A stretch of DNA of 64,000 bases from contig CAWFMV010000010.1 of assembly GCA_963817015.1 (NCBI GenBank), forward strand, positions 1-64,000, in the 5' to 3' direction. This document shows positions 1-10,040 of the stretch, piece by piece. Made by a program: the position numbers and the translations under genes. This stretch comes from VAZQ01 sp963817015. Lineage in GTDB: Bacteria; Pseudomonadota; Alphaproteobacteria; Rhizobiales; Xanthobacteraceae. Under the pieces are notes generated by a model. That model searched no databases, was not told the DNA's origin, and was given only the letters and a program-made list of their open reading frames with translations. The first letter of the stretch is position 1, and every line of letters starts with the position of its first letter.

Positions 1-265
1 ACAGGCCATGAATTGCTCGAACATGCCAGTCGCAATCCACGACACCGGCCCTCCGACGCCGAGCCGGGCTGGGACCGGCCTGCTTGTCGTCGTGGCAGTT
101 GTCGTCGCGTACGGCACCGTCGACCGGCTGCTCGCGTGCTGACTGAAGTCGGCGAGCGCAGCCTGATCTCGATCCAGCGCCATGTCGGACCGATATGATC
201 CGGGGGATTCCGTGACCTGCCCGTTTTGCGTGAATACCGGCTCTGACCTGCGAGAACACCTGACA

Positions 266-996
266 CTAGTTGCCAGCGTCTTCTAGCGTTTCTGAGAGTC
301 CGGGACGTCCACGGGAATCCGACTTACGGCCCCCGAGCGTGATCGCCCCCACGGTCGATCGTGTCAGCAGCCAGTGCCCGTCGAGTTCGCGTGGATGGCT
401 CACCGTGGTGGCGTCGATGTTCTTCGGGTCGTAGCTATAGGTGCCGGAGCTGCTGTAGTGGCCCTCACCGGTGAATACGACACCGATATCGCCAGCGGTG
501 TCACCCCACGGACTCGGCCCGAGTATCTGAGCAAACGCCGGCCCTCGCAAGTTCCAGAAGGCGCAGGTGCTGCCCCTCAAACTGTGCTCCACCTCGACGA
601 TGTCGTGATCGCATCTGGCGGCAACTGTGCCTGCACGGCCTGCTTCGCCTTGGCTTCTGTTCGTGCCCTCGGGCATCGAGTACGTGAAGCCGGACGCGGC
701 CGCCGGAATGGCTCACGAACGCCCACTGGCGTTGATGTAGGTGTCCCGGACTCGGAACTACGCCGCCGTAGATACTGCCAGGGTCGAAGCCCTTTACTTG
801 CTTGTGGTGTGCGTTCCAAGCGGTGACCGTCGCTCCGAACCCGTTCACTGCCTTGGCGTGGGATGCGGGTCGCGAGGTTGTCGACGTTGCTTGGGTGCCT
901 TCGTCCGGGACTGGTGCTCGACGCCGGCGTCGATGATCCACTCGACTCGCATCCCTGTGTACAGCTACCCATGACCAGCCCTACTAGTGCTTTCAT
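266..996 (-). pseudogene. Frameshifted gene of unknown function (actinobacterial-like block)
   Basis: I do not recognise this gene. On the minus strand, protein-like sequence runs through at least three frames: a stretch around AVNGFGATVTAWNAHHKQ near 770-850, then SGFTYSMPEGTNRSQGEA near 650-700, then a long open end with GHYSSSGTYSYDPKNIDATT and a terminal LEDAGN before the stop at 266. The Gly/Ser/Tyr-rich composition suits an extracellular protein, but no signal peptide can be placed because the 5' end is broken. The frame changes without internal stops accumulating inside the readable pieces, which suggests indel sequencing errors rather than old decay. Bases 1-265 upstream show nothing I can support. 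Confidence 0.3.
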
Positions 997-1008
997 GCGG
1001 CATCGCCC

Positions 1009-1227
1009 TCAACAGGGCGAACAGTACGCCGGTGCCGCCGCACCATCAACGAAAATTTTCGGTGCTAATCTGCCCGCTTTGGCTCCGGCGCTTAGACGGC
1101 GGTCGTCGTCGTACAGCTCGAACGTGCCGATGTGGCCGGCCATGAGCGCGCGCAACTCTCTGGAGCCGTTCGCGGTTTCTCCTTGTAGGCGAGGCCCGGT
1201 GCCGGCGGCGGTGGGGTAGCCCCTCAA
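1009..1227 (-). pseudogene. Short ORF, possible paralogue of the 1804-2255 fragment
   Basis: The minus strand encodes about 70 residues containing ELRALMAGHIGTFELYDDD. A similar stretch, ELRGLLDGALGIFQPYDDD, is read on the same strand near 1860-1930. The shared pattern L-R-x-L-(L/M)-x-G-x-(L/I)-G-x-F-x-x-Y-D-D-D suggests two tandem relatives, both interrupted by frame changes. I do not recognise the family and cannot define the true ends. The reading upstream (1230-1660) is open in another frame but rich in Arg, Thr and Pro and is not convincing. Confidence 0.22.
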
Positions 1228-1550
1228 GGCAGCATCGGGCGGTGCCGACGACTTGAGCGGACCAGGATGCGCGCTGCTGCACCCCGCGCATCCTGGTCCG
1301 CTCGCGACCGACGCACGGCAATCGTGCCGTCGTCCGTACGAAGCCTTCGCGCGCCGGGTTGCAGTGGGCCTGTTGGCTCGGCCCCCTCGTGCACCGAGCG
1401 TTTCGTTCGCGCTGGCGCGAGCCTGACCGCCACATCGAGTGGGTTTGCCCCACTGCCCAGATGGGACCGTTACCTTTATGCTGACTGTTCGAGTACTTCG
1501 CGGGTTCCGGTTCAGCCAGCAGCCGGCGAAGCGGGCAGGGGCGGACCGGT

Positions 1551-1742
1551 ATGGCGATCTGCAGACGGCGTACAGCAGGGCAGCTGGAGTCGATCTCGAT
1601 CGACCAGCATCGGGCTTGTGGCTTCGAGGTCGGCGAAGTCGTCGAGGAAGGCAATGACAACGCCTCGTATCGAATCCGACGCCGCTCCGACGGTTACACG
1701 CTCCCGGCCTCGTTCAACGGCAACGAGGTCCGCGCCGAATAA
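1551..1742 (+). CDS. Small hypothetical protein
   Basis: This is a 63-residue plus-strand frame with balanced, protein-like composition in its second half (FEVGEVVEEGNDNASYRI then a GYTLPASFNGNEVRAE end). That contrasts with the Arg-rich readings of the other frames here. The ATG at 1551 has no clear Shine-Dalgarno sequence, and the real start may lie upstream in another frame, as with every other gene in this block. I do not recognise a domain. It is on the strand opposite to the neighbouring fragments. Confidence 0.28.
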   Translation: MAICRRRTAGQLESISIDQHRACGFEVGEVVEEGNDNASYRIRRRSDGYTLPASFNGNEVRAE

Positions 1743-1803
1743 GCGTCGGCCCGGGCCTTAGAGCGCCACGAGGCTGCGTGCGGCGGGCAACGCCACGCCG
1801 TGT

Positions 1804-2255
1804 TCAACTCGACGCACCACGCCTCCTCGGTCTGTCAGTCATCGCGTACGGTACCTCACCCGTCGGCACCCCGTCATCGTCGTACGGCTGGAAGATGCCG
1901 AGCGCGCCGTCGAGCAGGCCGCGCAGTTCCAGCGGCGCAGGTTCGCCGGCGATATCGGCGCCGGCGCTCCTCCGTCTCGCCACCGTTCGCCGCTTCCGCC
2001 TCCAGTTGACCAAAGATCGCCTGCGTGCACCGCAGCGCCACCGCGAGCCAGGTCGATGAGCTCGTTGTCGGGCGCGACTTCGAGAATCCACTCCAGGCCG
2101 TCACGGCCGAGCGGGTCGAACACTTCGCATGCCAATGTCAGCGGGATCGCCGTGCAACGACATCGCCGCGATCGACTCGACAACGGGTTTAGGGCCATCC
2201 CGGCGTCGGTCGCGATGACGACACCCATCGTGTAGGCCTCGCGTGCGGTCAACAC
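1804..2255 (-). pseudogene. Frameshifted hypothetical gene
   Basis: The minus strand opens with MLTAREAYTMGVVIATDAG near 2255. It continues through CEVFDPLGRDGLEWILEVAP and DNELIDLARGGAAVHAGD, then changes frame around 1960-2000 into ELRGLLDGALGIFQPYDDDG and ends at 1804. The sequence is acidic and plausible as protein. The family is unknown to me. It lies just downstream of the DUF916-like gene on the same strand, and its last part resembles the 1009-1227 fragment. At least two single-base frame changes are needed to join the pieces. Confidence 0.28.
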
Positions 2256-2270
2256 GGACGAGGTCGTGGC

Positions 2271-3344
2271 TCAGTTTGAGATCAGGAGTCGTCGAGTCCG
2301 GTGCGGACGCGGTGAGGTGTTGTGGCTCGACCGGTTGGTGACGCGGTATTGCGGGTGGTCCGTCGATGGCAGTGTGGTGTCGGTGATGGTTGTAGCGGTG
2401 GAGTTAGCAGCGGTCAGGCTCGGCTTGGGGCCTTTGCTGTTGCTGCCCGAGCCGGGTCGGTCGTTTGGTGGGTGTTCGCGCGAACGGCGCTTGCGGCGGC
2501 GGTGCCGCCACCATGCCGACGCGCGGGGCTGATCAGGATGATGAAGGCCACGAGGACGATGGGGTTGATAACGAGGACGCGTTTGGTCACGACGATTTCT
2601 TTTGTCGCGGTCTCGGTGACGCCGGAATAGACGATCTGGACTCTCATTGTCACGAAGCCAACCGGCCACGCAGGCTTGCCCGTGATCGTGAGCGATCGTT
2701 GCACGTCCGATCGGGAGCAGGGATTTGTCGATCCGGTGTTGCTGGGGTATGCCGCCGTCGGGTGAGGAGGTGGTGTCGTTCTCACCCCAGTACCGGGCTG
2801 CGGCATGGCCGACGTTGCGGATGTGGAGCGTGCCTTGATCTGGGAGCCGAGCACAACGCCCGACACGTCGAGAGTGGCCGCAAGCTTTCGTACGCGGGCC
2901 CGGGAACATCGATGGTGACGTAGGAGCCGATCTGGTTGACGATGTGAGGTTGGCGGGACCGGTTGGCACCGGTGTCACCAGAAAGCCGATGAAGTACAGG
3001 TCGGGGCTGATGTGGGCGGGCACGCGAACGGTGAGGCCCGATGGTTTGAGGTAGCTCTGCGCGGCGATCGTGACCGGCCGGATGGGAAGTCGACGAGGCC
3101 GCTCCACCGGCGGTCGGGTCCGGCGATCGTGACGTGTCCGTTGTCGCCGAACCGAACGTCTCACCCTGCGACGACGGTCACCGGGGTCGTCCGGGGTTCA
3201 CGACCCGGATCGGGATCGTTCCGGTCCCCCGGCGCGAGCGGTGCGGCTCGGACGGAACCGAGACCGCGAGGGGTCGGAGCCGCCGTCTGGCGTCGGCGCC
3301 GCGAGCGCACGAACCGAACTTGCGGCGATGAGCAGGGCGAGCAC
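2271..3344 (-). CDS. DUF916-like cell-surface protein with C-terminal membrane anchor (frameshifted)
   Basis: Joining frames on the minus strand gives, in order: a signal-peptide-like start (VLALLIAASSVRALAAPTPD near 3290-3344); a region with IAAQSYLKPSGLTVRVPAHI and DLYFIGFLVTPVPTGPANL near 2940-3070; IGSYVTIDVPGP; a second beta-type domain with TLHIRNVGHAAARYWGEN; and MRVQIVYSGVTETATKEIVV followed by a single membrane segment, VLVINPIVLVAFIILI, near 2530-2580, then a basic, Thr-rich tail. This order (secreted, two beta domains, C-terminal anchor) matches WxL-interacting/DUF916-type surface proteins of Gram-positive bacteria and actinobacteria. At least four frame changes are present, probably read errors. 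It follows the 3411-4427 gene in the same direction, so the two may be co-transcribed. The exact start (GTG near 3344) is uncertain. Confidence 0.45.
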
Positions 3345-3410
3345 GCGCTCACGAGTCGGCCGCGATCGATCGGATCGCGAGAGTTGCGCGGATCGGAAAA
3401 CGCTCTCCGG

Positions 3411-4427
3411 CTAGGTGTAGTTCGGTGTGACCGTGTAGGTGATCGTGTCCGTGTACGCGACGGCCGGTACCGAGTAGTCGATCGCGGCACGGTTCGTGAT
3501 CGTGATCGTGTCGGCGCTGCCACCGGTCGCGCCGGCCCGACTCGCGATCTGTTCGCCCGCTGCTGACGTATCCGGCGTACTTGGTTCCCGAGAACGCGCT
3601 GTCGATCGTCGCGCCGGTACCGGTCACGGTGTAGCCGAAGCTTCGGCGCACCCGGCCACGCCAGCGACGCGGCCTTGTTCGCCGAGACGTCGGGAATCGT
3701 CGGGTTGCCGCTCGCGCGTGCTTTGCAGGCCCGTCGGCGTTGTCGGCGACGGTGAGGGTGTACCCGGAGTGTGCGTTGGTCTGCACCGTCAGACCGACGC
3801 GTGCTGGTCTGATCGGCGAGCGCGGGAAGGCTCGGGTCGAGGTCGAGCTCGAACGCGGTGTTGCTGATGGTGAACGTCAGGCTCTTGGCGACGGTGACCG
3901 TCACGGCGGTGTTGTTCGCGGCGAGGTTGACCGCCGGAGACGTCGCGGTGTCGATCGTCGCCGGTGCCGCGGTCGCGTGGTGATGACGGTGGTGTAGCTA
4001 CCCGTCGTGCTGCTGTTCGTGAGACCCGAGAACTCGAGGTAGATCGGGATACCGGCGGTTACCGACACGGCCGAGGTGACGGTGTAGGTGATCGTCTGGC
4101 CGGAGATGCCGACCGATCCGGCACCGATGCCGAAGTTCTTGGCGATCGCCGGGGTGCCGGCGAGGCCGGCACCGGAGACGACGAACGTGATCGACTTGAT
4201 CGTTCCGGTCGTCGCCGCGGTGAACGAGTACGAGTAGGTGACGCCGGTTGCGCTCACCTGGTTGTTCGAGACCGACCAGCTGAGTTGGTGAGTCGCCGCT
4301 GCGCTTGCCGGCGTCGTCGAGAGCACCAAAAAACTTGACGCGGCGCAACCACCGTGGGCGAGCAGCGTGACAACCGCCACCGACGCTCATACCCCCCGCA
4401 AGCTCCAACCGTCGCCTGCCTGCTCAT
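3411..4427 (-). CDS. Secreted Ser/Thr-rich protein with signal peptide (frameshifted)
   Basis: The minus strand encodes a clear signal peptide (VVTLLAHGGCAASSFLVLST then PASAAA near 4290-4380). A Thr/Ser/Gly-rich mature region follows, with TYSYSFTAATTGTIKSITFV and ITYTVTSAVSVTAGIPIYLE. Frame changes near 3975, 3800, 3660 and 3580 lead through AKSLTFTISNTAFELDLDPS, NPTIPDVSANKAASLAWPG and FGYTVTGTGATIDSAFSGTK. The end reads DTITYTVTPNYT before a stop at 3411. It is probably an extracellular, beta-rich surface or pilin-like protein of an actinobacterium. The start is taken as an ATG near 4427 and is uncertain because of frame errors. It lies immediately upstream of the anchored DUF916-like gene, suggesting a surface-protein operon. 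Confidence 0.45.
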
Positions 4428-4539
4428 CGCCTTAGACCCCCGCCGGATGCTCCTACCCCACCACCGACTTGGCTCTAGACGCTTTCGTCACAACCCGGAC
4501 CCAACTTGAGGCCATTCGGTCAATCAATTGCGCGGGCGG

Positions 4540-4932
4540 AACAAGATTGACAGGGCAAGCCCTCCGGTGGATAGCGCATCGCCGGTCACGAGTTCCTGGT
4601 CCTGCGCACGACCGGACGCAAGTCGGGACTCGGACGCGAGACGCCGCTGTTGTTCACACGCGACGGGTGGCGCGTTCGTCGTCATCGCCTCCGACGGCGG
4701 TGCGCCACGTCACCCCGACTGGTACCGCAACCTGCAGGCGAATCCCCCACGTCGACGTGGTCGTGGGCGGGAAGCTGATCGCCGTGCGGGCAGAGACCGT
4801 CACCGGTCCCGATCGGGACCGGTTGTGGCGCGAGCCGGCGCTCGTTTCCGGGCACCGCGTCGACCAGGCCCGAACCGCACGCGGATCCCGGTGGTGAGAC
4901 TCGTGCCGAGCGCACCGTCACCGGGCGCGTGA
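4540..4932 (+). CDS. Deazaflavin (F420)-dependent nitroreductase family protein (frameshifted)
   Basis: Three plus-strand frames join into a recognisable member of the Ddn/DUF385 family: TTGRKSGLGRETPLLFTRDG, then GGAFVVIASDGGAPRHPDWY and RNLQANP, then HVDVVVGGKLIAVRAETVTG and a C-terminal IPVVRLVP. The TGRKSG...TPL, ASxxGxxxHPxWYxNLxANP and VxxxG motifs are characteristic. These enzymes use deazaflavin cofactor F420, or are inactive relatives that bind it, and are abundant in actinobacteria, which supports the origin of this block. The start is not defined (frames change near 4560 and 4600). There are frame changes near 4664 and 4745 and another close to 4870. The stop is at 4930-4932, 33 bases before the poly(A) run. 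Confidence 0.6.
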   Translation, partial: NKIDRASPPVDSASPVTSSWSCARPDASRDSDARRRCCSHATGGAFVVIASDGGAPRHPDWYRNLQANPPRRRGRGREADRRAGRDRHRSRSGPVVARAGARFRAPRRPGPNRTRIPVVRLVPSAPSPGA

Positions 4933-4962
4933 ATCCTGAGTATAGCAACACGAAATCTAACC

Positions 4963-5506
<544 letters not shown>

Positions 5507-5621
5507 CAAAAACTACATTACCGTTTGCACCATCTGCGCGACTCTTTCGCTGCTGGACGAAAATACCCGATCGCGATTTGAACTAGCCGTTCAGGTAGGG
5601 CAAGTACGCGGCAATGTTGAC

Positions 5622-6507
5622 GTGGCGCGGGTTATGGCCGTGGCCGTTACGAACAAGAGGCCCAACCAACTCGCCACGTTGCTCGCTGCTCTCAAGCGAC
5701 AGACCGTACCGCTTGAACGGGTCATCGTGGTCGACAACGATGGGACGCCCGAGACGGCGGACATCATCAGTACGTATCCGATCGCCGAGCACATCAATGG
5801 ACGAACGAATCTCAGCGGCGCGGGTGGCTTTGCTTACGGGATGCTGCACGCCCTTGCTGGGGGCGCGAACCTTGTTTGGGTGATGGATGATGACGGTTGT
5901 CCGGCGGATGACGACACTCTGGCAGCCCTGATAGCCGGCCTTCGTGAGCGCAATTGGGAAGCCGTGTCGCCACTTGTTGTGGACGCTGAGGATCCTGCGA
6001 AGGTGGCCTTTCCCCTGCGCGTGGGGCTCAATTTCGTTACCCGCGTGGCCAGTGCACGGAGCTGCGGTGCAGTTCCTCGCTTTGCTCATCTGTTCAATGG
6101 GCTGCTGATTTCTGCTGACGCCTTGATGCGTGTCGGCGTACCGGACGTGCGTCTCGCCATTCGCGGTGATGAAGTAGACTTCATGCATCGTATGTGCGGG
6201 GCCAGCGTGCGCTTCGGTACGCTGACAAGCGTGGAGTTTCGCCATCCGTCGTCCAATTCCGGATCGTTCCCTTGATCCGGGGCGTCCTTCACGTGATTTG
6301 GCCGAGCGACAGCGTGAAGCGGGAACGCTTCTTCGTAAATCGCGGCTACCTCATTCGGACCCATCGTTCGTGGATAGCCTTGTTGCGCGACCTAGTTTGT
6401 TATCCCTGGTTTTTTCTGGTTACGCGGCGCGGGAAAATGGCTTGGGTTTGGCGCAATGGATCGGCGAGCTCTGGGCGAGGTTCGCGCCTTCGCTTCGTCT
6501 CTTCTAG
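5622..6507 (+). CDS. Family 2 glycosyltransferase, galactofuranosyltransferase-like (frameshifted)
   Basis: The N-terminal half has the GT-A fold of family 2: AVTNKRPNQLATLLAALKRQ, ERVIVVDNDGTPETADII, NLSGAGGFAYGMLHAL and a DDD metal-binding motif in VWVMDDDGCPADD. It then shows FNGLLISADALMRVGVPD and a terminal HPSSNSGSFP. After a frame change near 6270 it continues with KRERFFVNRGYLIRTH and YPWFFLVTRRG, and after another near 6440 with GLAQWIGELW to a stop at 6507. The NRGYL and RYxWFF-type C-terminal signature resembles GlfT1/GlfT2-like galactofuranosyl transferases and related rhamnosyl transferases. It probably adds a sugar to a lipid-linked surface glycan in the cytoplasm. The start could be the GTG at 5622 or the ATG at 5634. 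It is the first gene of the polysaccharide locus. Confidence 0.7.
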
Positions 6508-6692
6508 CCAGAGGCAGTAGTCCAACGTCTGCGGCAAAAGCAATTCACCGGCGAGCTTTCTACGCAACCCAGTTGAGTACGGCGGCACGGGAGATGAACG
6601 CGCCAATTGCGTAAATCTTGCTGTCACAACGGCGGCCAGCAGCAATCCAGCGAAACCATCGCTCTTGACACTGCTCGCAAGAGCGCCCAGCC

Positions 6693-7816
6693 CTTAGCGT
6701 TATCGTGCCCGTCTACAATGCCGAACGGTATATTCGGGCTACACTCCATTCCATTGTTGCCGCTGGCCCCGGACAAATTGAGATTGTCACAGTAAACGAT
6801 GGCAGCTCTGACGGCAGTGAACCGCTCATTCAGGCATGGGCCACAATAAGCCACGCCCAGGTACTCTTGCTGAGGCAATCAAATGGCGGCTTACCGCCGC
6901 CCGTAACACCGGCATTTGTCACGCGCGAGGCACTTATGTCCGGCAATTCTTGCAGCGACGACATGTTTGACGGCGCTGTTTATCGAAAGATGATCCAAAT
7001 CGGAGAAAGATAACGGACGCGATGTTATTGCTGCCCGGGCGGTATGTTTTGGTGCCGCACAGTCGAATTTCCTCACCACGTTCCCCTTCTTTGACGAGGA
7101 CCACTGGCAACGAATAACCCGCGGAAGGCATGTCACAATCACTATGCTGGCCCGCGAACCTGATTTGTTGCGCCTGGAACCAAGATGCTGCAACAATTGC
7201 AAGATGGTGAGGCGCGAATTTATTGATAGAATTGGGGCTCGAATTTCCTCGAGGACTCCGATTTGAGGATCTTCCCTCGCACGTTCGGCTCTTCGGTCGG
7301 GCCAAATCGATCGCGTTAGTTTCCGAAACCGGACTGGACGAGAGAGCTGGCGGAGCCGGACAACTCACGACCATCAAAGGCTTGCGTCGTTTCGATATGA
7401 TCGAAGTCGCCGAGCTTGCCTTGGAGGAAGCGCAGGACTGCCACCTCGGTACCATGGCCGGAGCGGCGCTCGTTGGCCAAGCCGCGCGGGAGTGCTCGAC
7501 CGGTGCGGCCAGAACGTTCCCACCCAGGACACTTTCAGGTACTTCTCCAAGGCTGCGGCGGTTATGCGGGCGATCCGATTGCTTGAGGCAAGCGTTTCTG
7601 AATTCGGTTCCGAATGATCTTCGGGAGCGCATTATTGTTTCAGCGTTCAATGCAAATGACTGGCGTGCTCGCGATGATGGCACAAAAGTACCCACAGCCC
7701 CTTATCCGTGCTCCGTTTCGCGCTTGGCAGGGAAGGACGAGTCTCTTCGTCCACTCATCCGTGCGCGCATCCGCGCGAAGGTTTTTGGACTGCTTTCGCG
7801 GCTGCGTCGGACATAA
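6693..7816 (+). CDS. Family 2 glycosyltransferase (heavily frameshifted)
   Basis: The start region reads LSVIVPVYNAERYIRATLHS and IEIVTVNDGSSDGSE, the classic GT2 nucleotide-sugar binding motifs. A frame change near 6890 leads to ARNTGICHARGTYVQFLDSD with a DSDDMF metal-binding motif. Later pieces read FFDEDHWQRITRGRHVTITM, KMVRREFIDRIGARFPRGLR and FEDLPSHVRLFGRAKSIALV. They alternate between frames up to a stop near 7816. The order and motifs match EpsJ/WcaA-type transferases that build surface polysaccharide. At least five frame changes are required. No initiator can be chosen with confidence: the codon for the first recognisable residue is at 6693. The 6508-6690 gap carries no clear gene. 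Confidence 0.62.
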
Positions 7817-7819
7817 GAG

Positions 7820-8337
7820 GATGATTGTGCCCCCCTACTTGACGATGCTGTCCGGCAGGCCGCCGCGGGCGCTGATGACAATTTGCTTAAGGAGGATATC
7901 TGGCGCGTCACAAGCGGACGTTTCTCCGGCGGCATCGCCCCTTCTTGAATGAGGGAACGATGCTGCTCTTCGGCGCCAGATCGGGCTCTCGAAGTGCTGC
8001 TCGCAAATCTTGCGAACAAGGCAACGCGGATTGTCGTCGTAGAGCATTCCGAGGCACTTCGTGCCCGCGTTGCCAAACTCCTCGGCGATAGCGCTGGGAT
8101 TTACCCCGAACTCAATTCAGGCTCTGCAAGCAGGCCTCCCTGACGAAGTTGCCTTCGCTCGCGTCGATGTTGGGAGTTTCGACCCAGAGGCACTTCGCAC
8201 ACTCCTTGGCGAGCGCCGGGTGGCGCATATCTGTGCGAGAAACAACTGCTGCCTTGGTTGACCCTCTGGCACTCTATCGATTGTGCCGATCGCGCACTGA
8301 CGGCTTCTTCTTTCAATTCGCCGACCTGGGCTATTGA
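7820..8337 (+). pseudogene. FkbM-like methyltransferase fragment (frameshifted)
   Basis: Joined frames give LKEDIWRVTSGRFSGGIAP, LNEGTMLLFGARSG, then LEVLLANLANKATRIVVVEH, ALRARVAKLLG, GLPDEVAFARVDVGSFDPEA and LYRLCRSRTDGFFFQFADLG before a stop at 8335-8337. The GARSG...VVEHS pattern resembles the SAM-binding beta1-alpha-beta2 region of FkbM-type or other Rossmann methyltransferases, which often sit among glycosyltransferase genes and methylate sugars. The similarity is modest and the piece is short for FkbM proteins, so this is a suggestion only. Four or more frame changes occur. The stop overlaps the region just before the start of the next glycosyltransferase. Confidence 0.38.
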
Positions 8338-8348
8338 TAGCGGGCAAT

Positions 8349-9248
8349 GTGTCTGCCTCATCCATCGAGGTCTCGGTTGTAGTACCCGCATATGGCGTTG
8401 CGGCAGTTCTGCCCCAATGTCTGGATAGCTTGGCTCAGCAGACGATGCGAAAGCTGGAAGTCATCGTGGTTGACGATGGCTCACCTGATGCGAGCGGCCA
8501 GATCGCAGACGAGTATGCCGAGCGCTATCCTGATCGATTTCGCGTAATCCACAAGGCCAACGGCGGATGCGCCTCAGCGCGCATGGCCGGTCTGAAGTCC
8601 GCTCAAGGTGAATTCGTGGGATTCGTCGATGGGGATGATTGGGTTGAACCCGAGATGTATGAGGAACTCTATCGGCTAGGCGCCCTGCGCGGGTGCGACT
8701 TGGTTCAGTGCGGCTTCTATGAGTGCTATGAGGACGGCACGCGAGCCTATCACCCGGCGACCGTCGGCGGCGACGGCCCCCACGGGACCAGCGGGGTGGT
8801 TGAAGACCCTCGGCGCCTACCCCTCATGAAGCCCGCGATATGGAGAAGAATCTACCGCAGAGAATTCCTAGCCAGGGAGGGTATTGAATTTCCGGTTCAT
8901 ATTAGGCGATTTGACGACTTGCCGTTTGAGTTTGATGTCATGGAGCGTGCCACGAGGGTCGGTCTGGTGCCCGATTTCTACTACGCATATCGTCAGGGGC
9001 GACCTGGACAGGACATGGACGCGCGGGACGAGCGCCTATTTGTTCATTTTGATATTTTTGAAAGTCTAAAGAACGGATTGCGAGGAGATTTGTTGTCTGA
9101 GCGGAAATTTAGCGAGGTGCAGCATTACACGCATCGCTGGGCTTTGAAGCGTATTCAACCCCACCTTCGTGTTTCATACTTTTCTCGAATGGTACGTCAA
9201 GCCGGATTCGGTCGGGCCCTTCGAACAGTGCTCCGAATATGGGCGTGA
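8349..9248 (+). CDS. Family 2 glycosyltransferase
   Basis: This is the only intact glycosyltransferase in the locus. It has VSVVVPAYGVAAVLPQCLDS and KLEVIVVDDGSPDASG at residues 5-40, NGGCASARMAGLKSAQGEFV then FVDGDDWVEPEMYEEL (the DxD metal site), and a C-terminal alpha-helical part with KPAIWRRIYRREFLAREGIE and HIRRFDDLPFEFDVMERA, where the acidic RFDDLPF resembles the ED motif of GT2 enzymes. The length (about 300 residues) is normal for the EpsJ/HyaD type. It likely extends a cell-surface polysaccharide using a nucleotide sugar. I chose the GTG at 8349; a TTG at 8334 that overlaps the previous stop is the alternative. Confidence 0.82.
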   Translation: MSASSIEVSVVVPAYGVAAVLPQCLDSLAQQTMRKLEVIVVDDGSPDASGQIADEYAERYPDRFRVIHKANGGCASARMAGLKSAQGEFVGFVDGDDWVEPEMYEELYRLGALRGCDLVQCGFYECYEDGTRAYHPATVGGDGPHGTSGVVEDPRRLPLMKPAIWRRIYRREFLAREGIEFPVHIRRFDDLPFEFDVMERATRVGLVPDFYYAYRQGRPGQDMDARDERLFVHFDIFESLKNGLRGDLLSERKFSEVQHYTHRWALKRIQPHLRVSYFSRMVRQAGFGRALRTVLRIWA

Positions 9249-9416
9249 GTCATTTCGGCAGTTCACTCTACTTGCCGTGCGACAGTGAGCGCTATTGAGC
9301 ACCGGCGCCCAAAATGCGAGTCCGGCACAACATCGAGGGAGCTAGTTTCGATAGTGAGTTGCATTTCCGTCGGGTTCATAGAGTGAGAGGCGTCTGGTCG
9401 TGTGACAGGCGCCCCC

Positions 9417-10040
9417 TCATGCACCGGAACGCTGCACCCATCGCATTTGATCGATAAGGGCTCGCTCCGCCTGCCAGGGATGCCCTTCCCAGCCTTCGTG
9501 CGTAAAGCCGAATAGCGTCACCCGGAAAGGCCACCACATAGTATTTTTGATATGGAACAGGGCCAGCATTCCGGTGCTCGGCTGGTGGCCATCCGTAGCC
9601 CCATATTTCTTTAGCTCTTCCTGAGCCGACCAGTAGATCTTCGCATCCAGGAACCGAAAGGGTCGCGAGCCAACACGATTGCGGATGATCTCTGTGGCAT
9701 GATCGGTCCAGTAAGCTGCCTGGTCTGGATACCGCTCCCTTTCTCGGGCTACCAGTTCGGGCGATCGCGCGATCCAGAACACTCTTGCCGATATCAGTGC
9801 ATTTTCGTTGATGGCCGTGTCATTGCTTGCGAATACCTTGGCAGGTTCGCCGGTGTTGGTCAGTACGAGTACATCAGTGCGATATCCACCCTCGCCGTAG
9901 CTAGAGCAGGAGTTGAAGCGGACAACAAGATCGTGCTGGTCAATAACCTCGCCTTCGCCCGGGGGCAACGGCCCGTTCCCAACCAGGGCGATGCTGCGAA
10001 CGATCCTCAACCAAGTGAGGATATCAAGGATCCGAGGCAT
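9417..10040 (-). CDS. Glycosyltransferase family 29 (sialyltransferase-like) protein
   Basis: The protein opens with RIVRSIALVGNGPLPPGEGE and VIDQHDLVVRFN, then GYRTDVLVLTNTG. This is the pattern of the large sialylmotif (VGNG...G..ID.HD.V.R.N...GY..DVG...T). Further on, QPSTGMLALFHIKN followed by RVTLFGFTHEGWEGHPW and ERALIDQ matches the small motif and the conserved downstream H...E. GT29 enzymes transfer sialic acid or a related nonulosonic acid from a CMP donor; the bacterial members are less well studied. The start is taken at the ATG at 10040, which places the motif at the N terminus; an upstream reading to 10238 is Arg/His-rich and unlikely. It is divergent to its neighbours but lies inside the polysaccharide locus. 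Confidence 0.68.
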   Translation of the reverse strand: MPRILDILTWLRIVRSIALVGNGPLPPGEGEVIDQHDLVVRFNSCSSYGEGGYRTDVLVLTNTGEPAKVFASNDTAINENALISARVFWIARSPELVARERERYPDQAAYWTDHATEIIRNRVGSRPFRFLDAKIYWSAQEELKKYGATDGHQPSTGMLALFHIKNTMWWPFRVTLFGFTHEGWEGHPWQAERALIDQMRWVQRSGA

